From NCBI RefSeq assembly GCF_036785885.1, contig NC_092323.1:20716501-20780500 (forward strand): 64,000 nucleotides of DNA. The letters are read 5' to 3'. Each line of letters begins with the position of its first letter. Within the stretch, counting starts at the first letter, position 1. The translations under genes and the position numbers were made by a program. Below, in pieces: positions 48,061 through 60,200 of this stretch. Below the pieces are notes generated by a model. It was not told the DNA's origin and made no database searches. It was given only the letters and a program-made list of their open reading frames with translations. The DNA comes from Coffea arabica (lineage: Eukaryota > Streptophyta > Magnoliopsida > Gentianales > Rubiaceae).

Positions 48061-49795
48061 ATCATTCCATAATATGATTGTAATCTTAAGAGCATCAAAG
48101 CTCGTATATTATGCACGGGAGATCATCAAATCCATGTTCCGCAGCCCAATTTGGTATAGGATAATATTTGGCCTTTGAGACCTTAAGAATTATGTACGCT
48201 TTTGAACTTGGCTAGTGCTCATTTAGAGACGTGAATGGTTTTCCAATTTACGCTTCTGTTTTAGCTGATTCTAAAATTTGATGTAAACCAAATCGATTGG
48301 CTGTCTGTTAGTCATGTAGCGAAAGAAGTCGATGTGGGAAGTCGTATTCCGCTGTAACGTGGAAATAGCAAATTGCCTCCATCCGTAATTACTTGTGCGG
48401 ATGCAAATAGCGAGCAATGCAATAAGCTTTTTGAAAAGGATGGATCCAGAGTTTGAATGGTTATCAGGATTGCAAAGGCTATGGAGGAGAGGTTAGTTTT
48501 TGGTGGTGAAACGTAGTTGATAATCCAGAAATGCGTGTACCCTTTCATTAACCGCTGCCCGGGCTGCTACGGAAACACCTTTTACTGCCTACTGGTTGGA
48601 AGATCCAAAACTTCGTGGTTATATTGAATGAGCGGCTATTAGGCAGATTATTTATGCCTCTGACAAATTGAACTACCTTTGAAGTAGAAATTAAATTATG
48701 CGAATTGGAACCCTATCCAACTCATGGCCCTTTAAATGAAATGGAGCAATTCTAACTCAGATGTTTTTTGGCCCAATGTGCACCAAAACAGACATACTGC
48801 TTGAAATTCTCCATTTTGGAAAATCTTTCCTCTTTCGTCTACTGATTGAGGGCTATGACGAGATATAGCCTGGATTGTACATTCCTACTCCGTCTATTTA
48901 TGCTCACTCACTATATCTGTATGCAGCAGGATGATTGATTTTCCAAGTCCATTTGCTGGATCCAGTAGCCAAAAACAATATGTGACTGACTATCTGGAAC
49001 AGTTGCAGGCTACATTTCGTTTCCGCCTTAAAATACACTCCTTTTTATGAGTGATGGAGCAAAGGTGTTTACTTCTGCATTTTCAAAAAGTTTTAACGCC
49101 TTCTTAAGTTGGTGGATAAAGGTGTAAATATCTGATGCGAACAAAATTACGGTTTAAAAGATTTTTTTTTTTTGGGGTAAGGTATTCCACCTAAGGTTAA
49201 GTGGGTTTTCACTTTCAGTGCTTCAAAATTTTAGTGTCCTCAGATTTGAGTGCTTCAAAATTTCAGTGCTTCAATTGCCACGTTAAGTGGTTTTGCTTTA
49301 AAAAATATTCAGTCGGGTGCACGGTGGTGGTTCAGTCCCTTCCGAATTACCTTTGGACTTCTTTAGCTCCGCCCCTCCCCCTAATGTAGGATAGAATAGA
49401 TTTATCGTCTCCGTTAAAAAATTTTTTTTTGGAGACATAGAAAATAGACCAGTGAATAGTCATCAACCGTCTCCCTCCTCCTGACTCACTGGCTCGCTTC
49501 TGCTCGAATTTCTTTCGCTGAACTTTCATCGAACTCATCTTGACCTCTGATGATGGAAATTTGATTTCGCCGAAGATGCGTTTTAAGAAAAGTTGTGTTA
49601 GCAAGAAGGGTACTTTTCGTATCTCTTTTCTTCTTCGCCTGATGCATTTGTTTTCGAAAGTAGACTTTTGTAAGGATATTATTAGCAAAAAATTCCTAAT
49701 TTTATGTTTCACACCGGCCCCCTTCCTCTCGATTCACTCGAGATTCAGGTTTTGAAATAACAGCAAGTTATACAATAATACCTTCTTTTGTTATA
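48061..49795. other. Downstream DNA of the SmD3 pseudogene; no recognised gene
   Basis: Up to 48960 it follows the functional SmD3 downstream DNA. From 48965 to 49780 the sequence is unique here. It contains three close repeats of gtgcttcaaaattt (49217-49270) and a 121-codon minus-strand frame (49347-49712) that resembles nothing I know and overlaps a T run. I do not call it a gene. Confidence 0.45.
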
Positions 49796-50127
49796 CTACT
49801 ATAATACCGTAGTACTCTTTCTTTCTCGTGTAACAATGACCACAAAGCTAGTCGCCACAAACCAATCTAATGTTCCACCAACCAATTCTAAGATTGAAAT
49901 TCACACATCTGTCATTCCCAAAAAGGAAAGGACTTCTTTATCGCAAAAGACGTTAGTTAACAGTACTAGTATTGTTCTCCAGATTGTGTGGTGTCGATGA
50001 AAGCCCGATGATGAAGACAGAATTGTGTAATAAAAATCTTCCTAGCACAAGTAGTCACGCTATGAATTAGATGCAACAGAACTTCCCTACAGCTTAAATC
50101 AAATCCTATCCATCCCAAGTGTTTGAT

Positions 50128-53100
50128 TCACAATTCACAAACAAGAGTCTCTGGGGCCCATAGATTAGGACCATTGATTGGATTCAACACAGGTTCATAA
50201 CTCTTCATGTATGTACTCTTCCAATAGAAGGGTGCCACATTTTTTTCTGGTTTGTCACGTCTCCTATTAAAAGCAGCAACTGCATGGCCATATGGGATTT
50301 CCCTCAGTTGCCATTTTCTACAAGTGCAGGTCTTGCTCCCTAAATCAATGACAAACTGGTCACCAAAATGACAGCATATCTGATACTTCATTGTGCCAGC
50401 ATAATAGCAGATGCACATGCATTGCTCTTTCTTGGCCTTCTCAAGAATGTCAAAAATTGCTGGACATAAGAGATCTGACCAATAAAAGGGCAAATTAGAT
50501 ATTGAACATAGTGTAACTTTAAAAATGATGATAAAAAACAGTAAGCAAGTAGCTTAACCTTCATGCTTGGACATTGCCTCTCTATTCTTCTCCATTCTCT
50601 TCAACAAATATAAGTAAATAGTTTGCAACATGCCTATGATGGGCAGTGATCATGCCTTTAAAATAACTGAATTAAAAGATTCACACATATTATTAACCAA
50701 TATATCGCAATCCAATCCAGTCTTGAAATGAGCCCTAGACCAAGTATTAGGGTCCTTTTCATCCAACCATGTATATGCATCCTTTGATTCTTGCTTCATC
50801 ATCTCTATTTCTGCTTTGAACTGAGTCATATATGAAGCCCTTGCACAGCTCCAAAGCCTATCTTTAAGAGCAAGACCTCTATGCATTTGCTTGAAGTTAG
50901 TATAAAGGTGTTGGACACAACACCTATGCTCAGCTTGTGGAAGTTTGTCCTTAACAGCCTGAACTATACCCTGTGCAACACAGCACAACAATCACATATG
51001 CCACACTAATATCAATAGTTTAACATAAATAGTTAATGGGTAACAAATTAATAAATACTACCTTCTGTTTGTCAGTCATAATGCACCATGTACTAGAGTC
51101 TGAAATTTGTAAATCTTGTACAAGTAATCCTAAAGACCAACTCCAGTTATCATAATTCTCTACCCCAACAACTGACAAAGCCAACGGAAACATTTTGTTA
51201 TCACCATCCATTCCAACTGCTAATAAAAGCTGCCCACCATATGGACCTTTTAGGAAGCAACTATCTAACCCAATCCACTATCTACAGCCAGCTAAAAAAC
51301 CTCTCTTTATTGGTTCTAAGCACATATACAGCCTTCTAAACCTAGAAACACCATCTTCATCTATATCAGTCTCAACAAACACAGTAGATCCCGGATTTGC
51401 CCTCCTCAATTCACCACAAAATGTTTCCAACATGGTGTACTGTTTGTCATGGGACCCCTGAATAGTGTCTCTCACTTTTCTAAGTGTTCTATACCCTTAC
51501 TTAAGGCTGAAATCAATATTTAACTCCTCAGTTACTTTGGCCATCAACTCATGCACTGTCATAGATGGCGCTTTCCTTACCTCATCAACAAATAGTTTGC
51601 TAGCCAACCTAAATGTCATGTTTTTATTGTGGAACACTCTTCCACAAGTGTGCTCATCACTAAGTGCTTTTATTTGAAAGGTGTTTTCATCTTGCATTTT
51701 AGACCCAAATAGCTGCTAGTCACAATTTCTGCATTTCAGTCTCACCTTACGTGTGTCATTTTTCTTGAAACACACATCTCTCCCATCCATTATTGCTTGG
51801 ATTCTTACAGCCAACCTGAATGTAATGACTGATGTGAACTTCTGACCAACTTCAAACTTTGGTTTCTTCATGTCTGTTAACTGGAAATTTAGGCCTCCTT
51901 GTCTTACTATTCCCATCTTCATCAGATTCACTTTGACTCCTCAATTCAAATGAACCATCCAAGTCATATTCTGATTCAATGTCATCAATATTAATCATAT
52001 CAGGGTCATCACAACAGTTAATTTCAATGGGTGGGTCTCTCTTCCTTCCTGGCTTCTTCTTTCTTTGCTCACTACAATGAGAAGGACCAAGTTTATTGCA
52101 ATGCGAAGGGCCAGCTTCATGTGCACCTAGGTCTCCTCCAATAGTTTGACCAATTTTGATGGCTTCATCTAATATGTCATTGTCTCCCCCTGGATCCTCA
52201 TAGTCTGAATCTGCCATCTTCTCATCAACATTGACTCCATTTTCTTTCTCTTCTTGTCTGGCAATATCACATGATATTTCCCCTACACCACCTTCATTGC
52301 TGGCTGCCTTTTGTGCATTTTCATTGCAATTTTTACATTCATCTTCTTCTCTGACTTGTGCATTTAAAGCTTCATCATAGCCTTCAACATCTTTTGGTTC
52401 CTTTGCAGCATCACTCCTATTATCAGCTTTCTCTTCTACCAAAATTTCAGTTTCAGTCGCTTTGCTATTCACTTCTTCATATTCTGGTTCATCTTCAGTA
52501 GCAGCACTATAAAAATCCTCACTTTTTGGTTCAACATCAGCACCTTTTCCTTGCTTGCCTGCAGTTTCTGGTGCTATTTTTGGCCCATTACTACTGTCTA
52601 AATCTTTAGAAAACAAATTCGGTACTCTCGGTGTCCAGTTGCTACTACACCCTTTTGTAGTGTCTAAATTTACTGGATGAATGTCAATATTTTCTCTACC
52701 ATCTTTTTCCACTTCATCAGGGTCTATACCCTTTTCTATGATTATAATATCACTGTCTCTATCCCTTTCGGCTTCATCTCCCTTAGCTTGACTTAAGGGT
52801 GCTGCAACCTGTGGATAACCTTGTGAGAAAACACTAAGAAACACTTTTGCCACCCTATGTGGTGGTAATATGTTCACCATCATCTCACAATCCCTATCAC
52901 ACATACAAAAGACCAAGCCTGTATCCAATGTCATCCCTGGTAGCAGATAATACCACCCAAAACCATCTTCTACATCATACCCAAGTCTCTCTCCACATTT
53001 GTCTAGAGCTACTAATGACCACATTTTTGGGTTGCATCTGCCTATAAAATCAACCCTTCCCCCTATATACTGCTTGTTAGGAGAGTCTGTGAAGGTCCCT

Positions 53101-53235
53101 TGATGGTGTATCTTTAAGGAGAAAGGTTCAGGCCAAATTCCACTATCACCATTTCCTGGTTCAAAGAAAATTTTTTTTAATTCAATAATTAATTTTTTGA
53201 CACCTTTTACAGTGAATCGGGGACCACAATGTCTT
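50128..53235 (-). pseudogene. MuDR-family transposase, with stops and a frameshift
   Basis: The N-terminal domain is visible upstream of M at 53024 (FSLKIHHQGTF, KQYIGGRVDF). It is followed by a long acidic region (to about 51920), then a MuDR DNA-binding part (KPKFEVGQKFTS, TFQIKALSDEHTC). The MULE DDE-type core comes next (FLKGPYGGQLLLAVGMDGDN, MTDKQK, QHLYTNFKQ), and last a SWIM-type zinc finger (CTCRKWQLREIPYGHAVAAF). There is a frame change near 51880, stops near 51716, 51497 and 51278, and the SWIM Cys before GHA is Tyr. A short intron fits at about 50960-51060. The last codons (LVCEL) come from duplicated host DNA, so the true C-terminus is gone. Once a cut-and-paste transposase, now inactive. 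Confidence 0.88.
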
Positions 53236-53668
53236 TAATACAGGGAACATTAGGGTTTGGACAAGATAAACATTGACTTAAAAAAGACCCCAAATCATTT
53301 TCAAGCCCATACATTCGACATTAAACAATTTTGTCTACCATAATTTATCACTAACATATAACATATAGAGGTCAATCTGGCCCTTTTTACATTCCACAAT
53401 ATCACTACTAAACCTAACCGACAACAATCAAATAACCCAACTACTATATACGCTATTATCCAACAAGCAAACAATGACCGTAATATCATTTCTCTTACTG
53501 GGGGCGGCCTTTCTCTTATTGTTCTTCAATGGCAACCTCATTTCTCCATCAAACCCTCTTCAATGGCGATCTTGAATTTCCCATGTTTACAATAAATTTC
53601 ACCTCTGACTCACGGTCACTATCATTTCAAGGGTATAGACTAGTAGAAATTTGATAATGTATTGTTCA

Positions 53669-53716
<48 letters not shown>

Positions 53717-54027
53717 TCAAATCCAAGGTGAAGACAGCAGAAACAAAAACAAAGCTGTTTCGGCTTATTTTGCTTTTGCCCTTATACCTAACGGGCGAAA
53801 TTACAATTATGTGCTAGCTATTTTAGTTTTCATGACTTATCTAGTCTCACTAACGGTGCTTGTTTTGCACGCTCGAAGAACCCTAATGATTCTGTGGAGT
53901 CCGTCAACGATTTTACTTAATTGGGACGGATTCAGTAGTTTGGGGACTTAAGTGTCCAATTTACAAGTTTAGGGATTGAAGTGAAAAACAGAGTATAGTT
54001 TAGGGGGTCAAAAGGAAATTTACCCGG
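50147..54027 (-). mobile_element. Decayed MuDR-type MULE, 3' end truncated
   Basis: A minus-strand transposase relic covers about 50128-53235. The presumed outer end on the ORC1 side is at about 54025: read on the minus strand it starts near GGGTAAATTTCC with TTTTGACCCCCTAAACTA following. That terminal style is common in plant MULEs. The opposite terminal inverted repeat was not found; the element stops where segmental copy 2 begins, so it is probably truncated. No 9-bp target duplication could be confirmed. Confidence 0.55.
53236..54027. other. MULE outer region with CT microsatellite; no gene
   Basis: No frame of note is present. A (TC)n run of about fifteen units spans 53675-53708 and ends in tgtgtgtg. 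The last 100 bp has the phrase structure gtttggggacttaag / gtttagggattgaag / gtttagggggtcaaaagg that I read as a MULE terminal repeat. Confidence 0.45.
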
Positions 54028-54080
54028 TTTAATTTGGTATCAAAGACAGAGAAAGAGGATCCAAGGCATTTTAAAAAAAC

Positions 54081-54113
54081 GCGGGAAAGCCAAGCCAAGC
54101 TGCAAATTCCCGC
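54081..54113 (+). promoter_or_regulatory. Two E2F-type motifs upstream of ORC1
   Basis: GCGGGAAA (54081-54088, reverse of TTTCCCGC) and ATTCCCGC (54106-54113) both fit the plant E2F consensus WTTSSCSS. They lie 152 and 120 bp before the ORC1 ATG. Plant ORC1 genes are known E2F/RB targets expressed at G1/S, so the sites suggest the same control here. Binding is inferred, not shown. Confidence 0.7.
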
Positions 54114-54232
54114 CATTTCATGTTACTATTTCCGCCCCCAACTAAGCAAAACACCAAAAATAAATACAAAGTCCACGCCTGCTACCGCCGCCGCCGCAGC
54201 AGCCACCGGTTTCCTCCTGAAATAGAGCTCCC

Positions 54233-57200
54233 ATGGCTGAAACTCCAAAGAAAAGATCCAAACAAACCCCTAAGCACCAACAGCATGATCTATCTTCCTC
54301 AAATGCCATTACAATCCCTGCAACCCCAGTAGCCCTAGAACCCACCCCTGTCCGCCGATCTTCCCGCCTTTACACCACCCCAACAGCGGCCACTGCTCCA
54401 CCTCCTCCACCACCACGTTTCACCCGCCGTAAATCCCTCAATTTCACAACCACCACCCCCACCCCCATCCCCAAAACCCCCAAGAAACCAGCTCCCCAAA
54501 GTCAAGAAGATGCTGCTAAGCAGATTTCGCCTATATCCCCCGATCGATATGAAACTAGGAGAAAAAGAAAATTAGATGAAGAAAAGAATGCGGGTCTTGC
54601 GAAAAATAAGGATTTGAAAGGGGGGAAGAAAAGGGTTTATTATAGAAAAGTGGTTTATGATGGGGGTGAGTTTTCTATAGGGGATGATGTCTATGTGAAG
54701 AGGAGAGAGAATGCTGAATCGGATAATGAGGATCCTGAAGTGGAGGAGTGTGTGATGTGCTTTAAGGCTGGGAGGGCGGTGATGATTGAGTGTGATGAAT
54801 GCTTGGGGGGATTTCATCTCAAATGTTTGAAACCACCTTTAAAGGAGGTTCCAGAGGGGGATTGGATTTGCAGGTTCTGCGAGGCAACAAAGTTGGGGAA
54901 AAATGTTGAATTGCCTGTGCCACCTGCAGGGAAGAAGAGGGCTAGGACTGCTAAGGAGAAGTTTCTTTCGAGTGATTTGTGGGCAGCCCATATTGAAAGG
55001 TTTGGAAAACACTTTTCCAACCAATGTTATGTTTTGATGATTATGCCTCAACTGGTTAATGATTCCTGATTACGTTTACACTGGTGATTTTTGAATATCG
55101 CATAGTATGTGGAAGGAAGTGGATGGTACTTATTGGTTTCGGTCTCGATGGTATATTATTCCTGAGGAGACTGCTGCTGGGAGACAGCCACACAATTTAA
55201 GGAGGGAGCTTTACAGGACTAATGAATTTGCTGATGTTGAGGTAGTAACTGCAATCCCCTAATTCACCGTATAGGTTCACTTTTTCCAGATGCAATTGCT
55301 TATGCTTTCATGATAGCGTACTGCATATTTATAGATGTTGGAGAAGAACAGGTTTATGCCATGATTTTTGCATAATGTTTTGCATAGTCCCAAAGTGTTG
55401 CTCAGTATTGTATGCTGTGTTTCTTTTTTGTAATGCTTGGATAACTGTATATTGCATTGTTAATTACCATTGTGTACTGAGACTGTTTCTTTTATGCACA
55501 TAGAACCTGGTAAAGAGTAGTTTGTGGGCATTTCGTGGAATGTAACAATTGTTTTATGAGATTAAACAAAGGCTGTTGAGAGTCTGGATTTCTCTAACTA
55601 TGAAGGCATCATGTTTCTAAGGGGTTCTTTTAGGACACATGGAATTTTCTGTGTTGACATTGACTCTGTAGTACTTGTTTCTCTAGATGGAATCTATCAT
55701 TAGGCATTGTTATGTTATGAACCCTAAAGATTTTAGCAAGGCTGCTGATGAAGGAGACGACGTTTTCCTGTGTGAATATGAGTATGATGTATGTTGGCAC
55801 AGTTTCAAACGCATTGCAGAAATCTCAAATAATGAAGAGGTAAGTGTTCCTAAACTCTGAACAACATAATTGGGGATGGTAATGCTTTTGCATTGGACTT
55901 GATTGAGACTGATATATGCTTTTATGATTAATAGGATGCTGAAGAGGATGAAAGTGATAAGGACTGGAATTCTTGCGAAATTACGGACTCTGATTCTGAA
56001 GATGACACAGACTATAAAAAAGAGAAGATTAATGGCTCCCAGCGTGGACCCTCATTTGGTCATTCATTGGCTGCTGTATGATCTTTCTTTTTTTTTTTTT
56101 TTATAAATCTCCTAAGTACTTATTGGTAATGGCATCTAGTTGAAGCTGATAGGCTGTTTTAAACTCTCTCAGAACTTGCGGAAGGGGCAATTTTTTGGAC
56201 TTCAAAAGATTGGGGCAAAGAAAATACCAGAACACACAAGATGCCACAAACAAACAGAAATTGGAAAAGCAAAAGCTATGCTTCTACTGGCATGCTTACC
56301 TAAGTCTCCACCTTGTAGGAATAAGTGAGGATGACTGCAGTATATTGTTTATTTCTTGTGATTCTTTGGTTATCAAAAGATGACAGGTCATTTGATGTAG
56401 AGAAATGGAAGAAATAACTGCATTTATCAAAGGAGCTGTATCTGATGGTCAATGCCTCGGAAAATGTCTTTATATTCATGGAGTTCCTGGAACTGGGAAG
56501 GTAAGATCTAGTAGCTATTATTGCAACAACAGTCATATTGGTTCTAGACAACACATTAAAGTTAGCCACATAATGGTATAAACTTATTCTTGTTGTTGCC
56601 AACCAACAGACAATGACTGTCCTTGCAGTAATGAGGACCCTAAAAATCGAAGTTGATTCTGGGAATATCAAGCCTTATTGCTTCGTTGAGATCAATGGTC
56701 TAAAGCTAGCCTCACCTGAAAATATCTACAGAGTAAGGTTTTTGACGTTTAATTTATTTAGGACATTCATCTATTGCCTGATGACATTCTCTTCTTTAAT
56801 TATCTTCAGGTAATCTATGAAGCTTTAACTGGACACAGAGTTAGTTGGAAAAAGGCTCTACACTTATTGAATGAGCGATTCTCAAATGGGACGAATTGGG
56901 AAGAAGAAAATAACAAGCCTTGCATCCTACTCATAGATGAACTTGATCTTTTAGTAACCAGAAATCAATCGGTAATTGGCAGGAGATTTAAGATTAGCTA
57001 CGTTAACATCAGCTTTCTACAAAATTTAGAAAATTTTTTCACCCATAACCACCTTGTTTTTCCTGTCCTGGCTTGTAAATCACAGGTTTTGTACAACATT
57101 CTTGATTGGCCTACCAAGCCACATTCCAAACTAATTGTGATAGGTAAACACCCACATTCTTGATTGGTTCAACATGGCAGGCACAATTTGATGATAACAA

Positions 57201-60200
57201 AAGAATGGGATTTAGTATTTCTGCATTTTGAATATCATTCCAGGTATAGCAAATACCATGGATCTTCCTGAAAAGTTGCTTCCACGCATCTCGAGTCGGA
57301 TGGGCATACAGAGGCTTTGCTTTGGGCCCTATAACTACCAGCAGCTTCAAGAAATCATATCTAGTCGCCTCAAAGGAATTGATGCTTTTGAAAAACCAGC
57401 AATTGAATTTGCTTCTAGAAAGGTTTTTTTTTTTCTCTTTTTATAAATGAATTATGTTTATGTGTACCTCATAAAGAGTTCACCTGCTTTGAAGCTTTCA
57501 TTACTATTGGTGTTTATGTTTCTAAATTTAGGTTGCTGCTGTCTCTGGTGATGCTCGCCGTGCACTGGAGATATGTAGGCGAGCGGCAGAACTTGCAGAT
57601 TATCGCTTAAGAAAATCACAATCACTTAATGATTCCGCTGGTACAAGTGAGACCTCTTAGATGTTGCTTTCATCAATCTGAAGATATTTTAATTAGAATG
57701 CATGTCAATCCAGCATCGGATGAAGAATTGTACCAATAGAGAAAAAGGAATACCAACTTATTGGCTCTTGTGCTTCTCATTTTCAGTTAAGAAGAATCTG
57801 CATAAGAAATACCCTTGAACTATTTCATGAAATTTGGCAATAAATCTTTTCCATTTTTGTTTTCATCAAATGAATCGACAATTTCTAAGCACTTTACAAT
57901 ATCCAGATAGACTGCTATGAATTGCATGGGCATTTGCTATCCCGGTTCAGAATGATCCGTGAAAGGACATATACAGTCCATATAACCTGTAATCAGATCT
58001 GAAAATAAAGCATTTCATGGTAGATTGTGTTGCAAAAATTTTATGGCATGAAATTCAGTAATATTGCTTATTCTTTCTCTAATCCAAAATTGATGAAGCC
58101 AAAGTTTTAGTGTCCTTGAAGTTTCTGCAAGATATCATGGTTATGCAAGTATTGCCATTTTTCATCTTTCAGCATTTACTTATATCATCGAGTATGAGAG
58201 GCAAGATAAGAGCAGGCTGGCCTTCTATTCAACTTTTGGTAAATAAAAGAATTTAAGACAACAATTTGTGAAATGATGGACTTGGTATTGGCCCACATAA
58301 AGTACTTTCTGACTCCTATTTTTTATTTTTACAATGTTAATATTGTAAAGATTTCTAGAAATGCTGGCTAATTCCTTAGAATGTAGATGTGTAAAGTTTT
58401 AGTTTGGTTACAGAAACTTATTAGGCTAAAATGCAGGGAAAAGAGAGTCAACGATGAAAAATTTGCTTCAGGATTTGTGGAGACATATAGGAAAAGAATT
58501 TAGACATTGATGAAACTTCTGCCTGTCCTACCTCTATCTATGTGGCTAGATAAGTGAAGTGATGTTTATAGTACTTGTCGAAAGACCTGGGGACATTGAC
58601 AGCACAATAACATGGCTGGTATTATGTGTATTTTGTGACACCTTTTCATCAGAGGCAGGCAATTTATTTGAAGATTAATAGTGATAAGTTGCACACTTAG
58701 AATTGGTGATGTGATAATATTTAGGACAAATAGACATCAATAATCTCGTTTTCTGCAACAGATGGCTTTAAGATTTCAGGTCTGCACCTCTCTTTAGATA
58801 TACCAAATTGGATGTCCAATAGCTTCTTATGGCATCTAAGCCTCACATGATTTGGTGAACGATTTGCTACCTGATGCTGTAGTCAGAAGTACAGTTTTAC
58901 ACTAAAATCAGTTTCTGTCCTTTTTGAAAGAGAAAAAGTACAGTTTAATCCACAATGTGAAAGTAGTAAAAGTACCTGTAGTTACTGCAGTTTTATTAAT
59001 GATTTTGCAGTTTTAAGTTCTCAAGTTTAAGATATTTAAATCCTGCTTATTTGTTCCACGCCAGAAAAATGTGGATTCACAGTTTCTTTGTGAACTTATC
59101 AGGTTTCAATGAATCAAAACAGGCACTAATATAGGCTTAAGGCAGTCAATTCAAAAGTTAAACATATTTCATACTATAAAATTTGTTTCAAAGTAACTAA
59201 CCATTTAGTGACCTTGTTCTCATGATCTTGTCGTCTGAGATTTTCTTTCAAGTCATCCCAAGTAAACCAATTTGTGGGGTTTTTTGGTATTACTGCTCAT
59301 GCAAACCCTAATAAGGCTTCTAAGCATCACAATGAAGGTTGATTCATTTACCATTAGCTGTCAATTCTTTTGACGAACTTAAATTTTGTGTAAATTGAAG
59401 AAAGGTAATTTGCATCCCTTAAACATTTAAAGAAAAAATCAAAGCCATATCATCGGGATATTTGAAATGAAGCAAGCGATGTATGAAAAGTTAACAAAAA
59501 AGTCTTTGTATGGAGCTGTAATGACACCATATGCTGGTATTACAGTTTTCCTTTTGATCTATCTCTACACCTTCTCGCAACTAGCTAATGAACTGTTAAC
59601 ATCGACCACCAGCTTTGTGAAGATAGATTCTGTCAGCTAGCAGGTGCCAAAGGATTAAGTTAACTACCTTACCTTACAGCTTTATAGCTGTAAGCTTCAG
59701 TGAGGACATTGAAGAACTAATTATTGTGATCTACACTGTCTTTTCTGTTGCACAACATCTACTGTCCCTTCTTGATGATTGATATAATATACATACATAT
59801 GTATATATGGTCTTCATTTATAGCACCTAATGATGAAAAAACCTGGCTTTGCTGAAATAAGCAGGCAATTTTACCCCCGTTCCTTTAGAAATTTTGGGGT
59901 TCAGGATGTACATTGTGCATTGTCCCCTGTTCTGCCTGGTATGCTAATGTTGGTGATGAATAACTAGAACTTCAAATGTGTAGAATTCATTTCATTAAGA
60001 ACTATGCCTGGTCCTTAAAAACTTGTGCTCAGATGACGAACCTGCATGATGCCATTTGTTCAGGAAGAAGTCTTGTTGGTGTGGCAGATGTAGAAGCAGC
60101 AGTAAAGGAAATGTTCCAGGCTCCTCATATTCAAGTAAGTATACAACTGTGAAGTATCACGTGAACACTACTCCATTACAGTTTTTAGAGGAATACATCA

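Larger units (their letters stand above)
45140..50146. repeat. Segmental duplication copy 2 (SmD3 locus and flanks)
   Basis: This block matches, in the same order and orientation, pieces of 9395-37690: 45183-45540 against 9395-9669 plus 25475-25555; 45540-48896 against 29826-29844 plus 32575-35925; 48897-48960 against 36815-36890; and 49783-50145 against 36950-37329. Large insertions in copy 1 account for most of the length difference. Copy 2 ends where the MULE fragment begins. About 0.85 kb of copy 2 (48965-49780) has no counterpart in copy 1. Confidence 0.85.

Noticed and set aside
49347..49712. 121-codon minus-strand ORF in segmental copy 2
   Set aside because: It has no recognisable motif, overlaps a T run, and no matching region exists in copy 1. 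Evidence is too weak for a gene.
54142..55051. Minus-strand ORFs opposite ORC1 exon 1
   Set aside because: They are shadows of the Pro/Lys-rich ORC1 coding exon.
57647..57660. ORC1 ending at TAG 57658-57660 by intron retention
   Set aside because: Splicing at 57646 keeps the phase into exon 12, and the downstream exons read as conserved ORC1 sequence to a proper stop.
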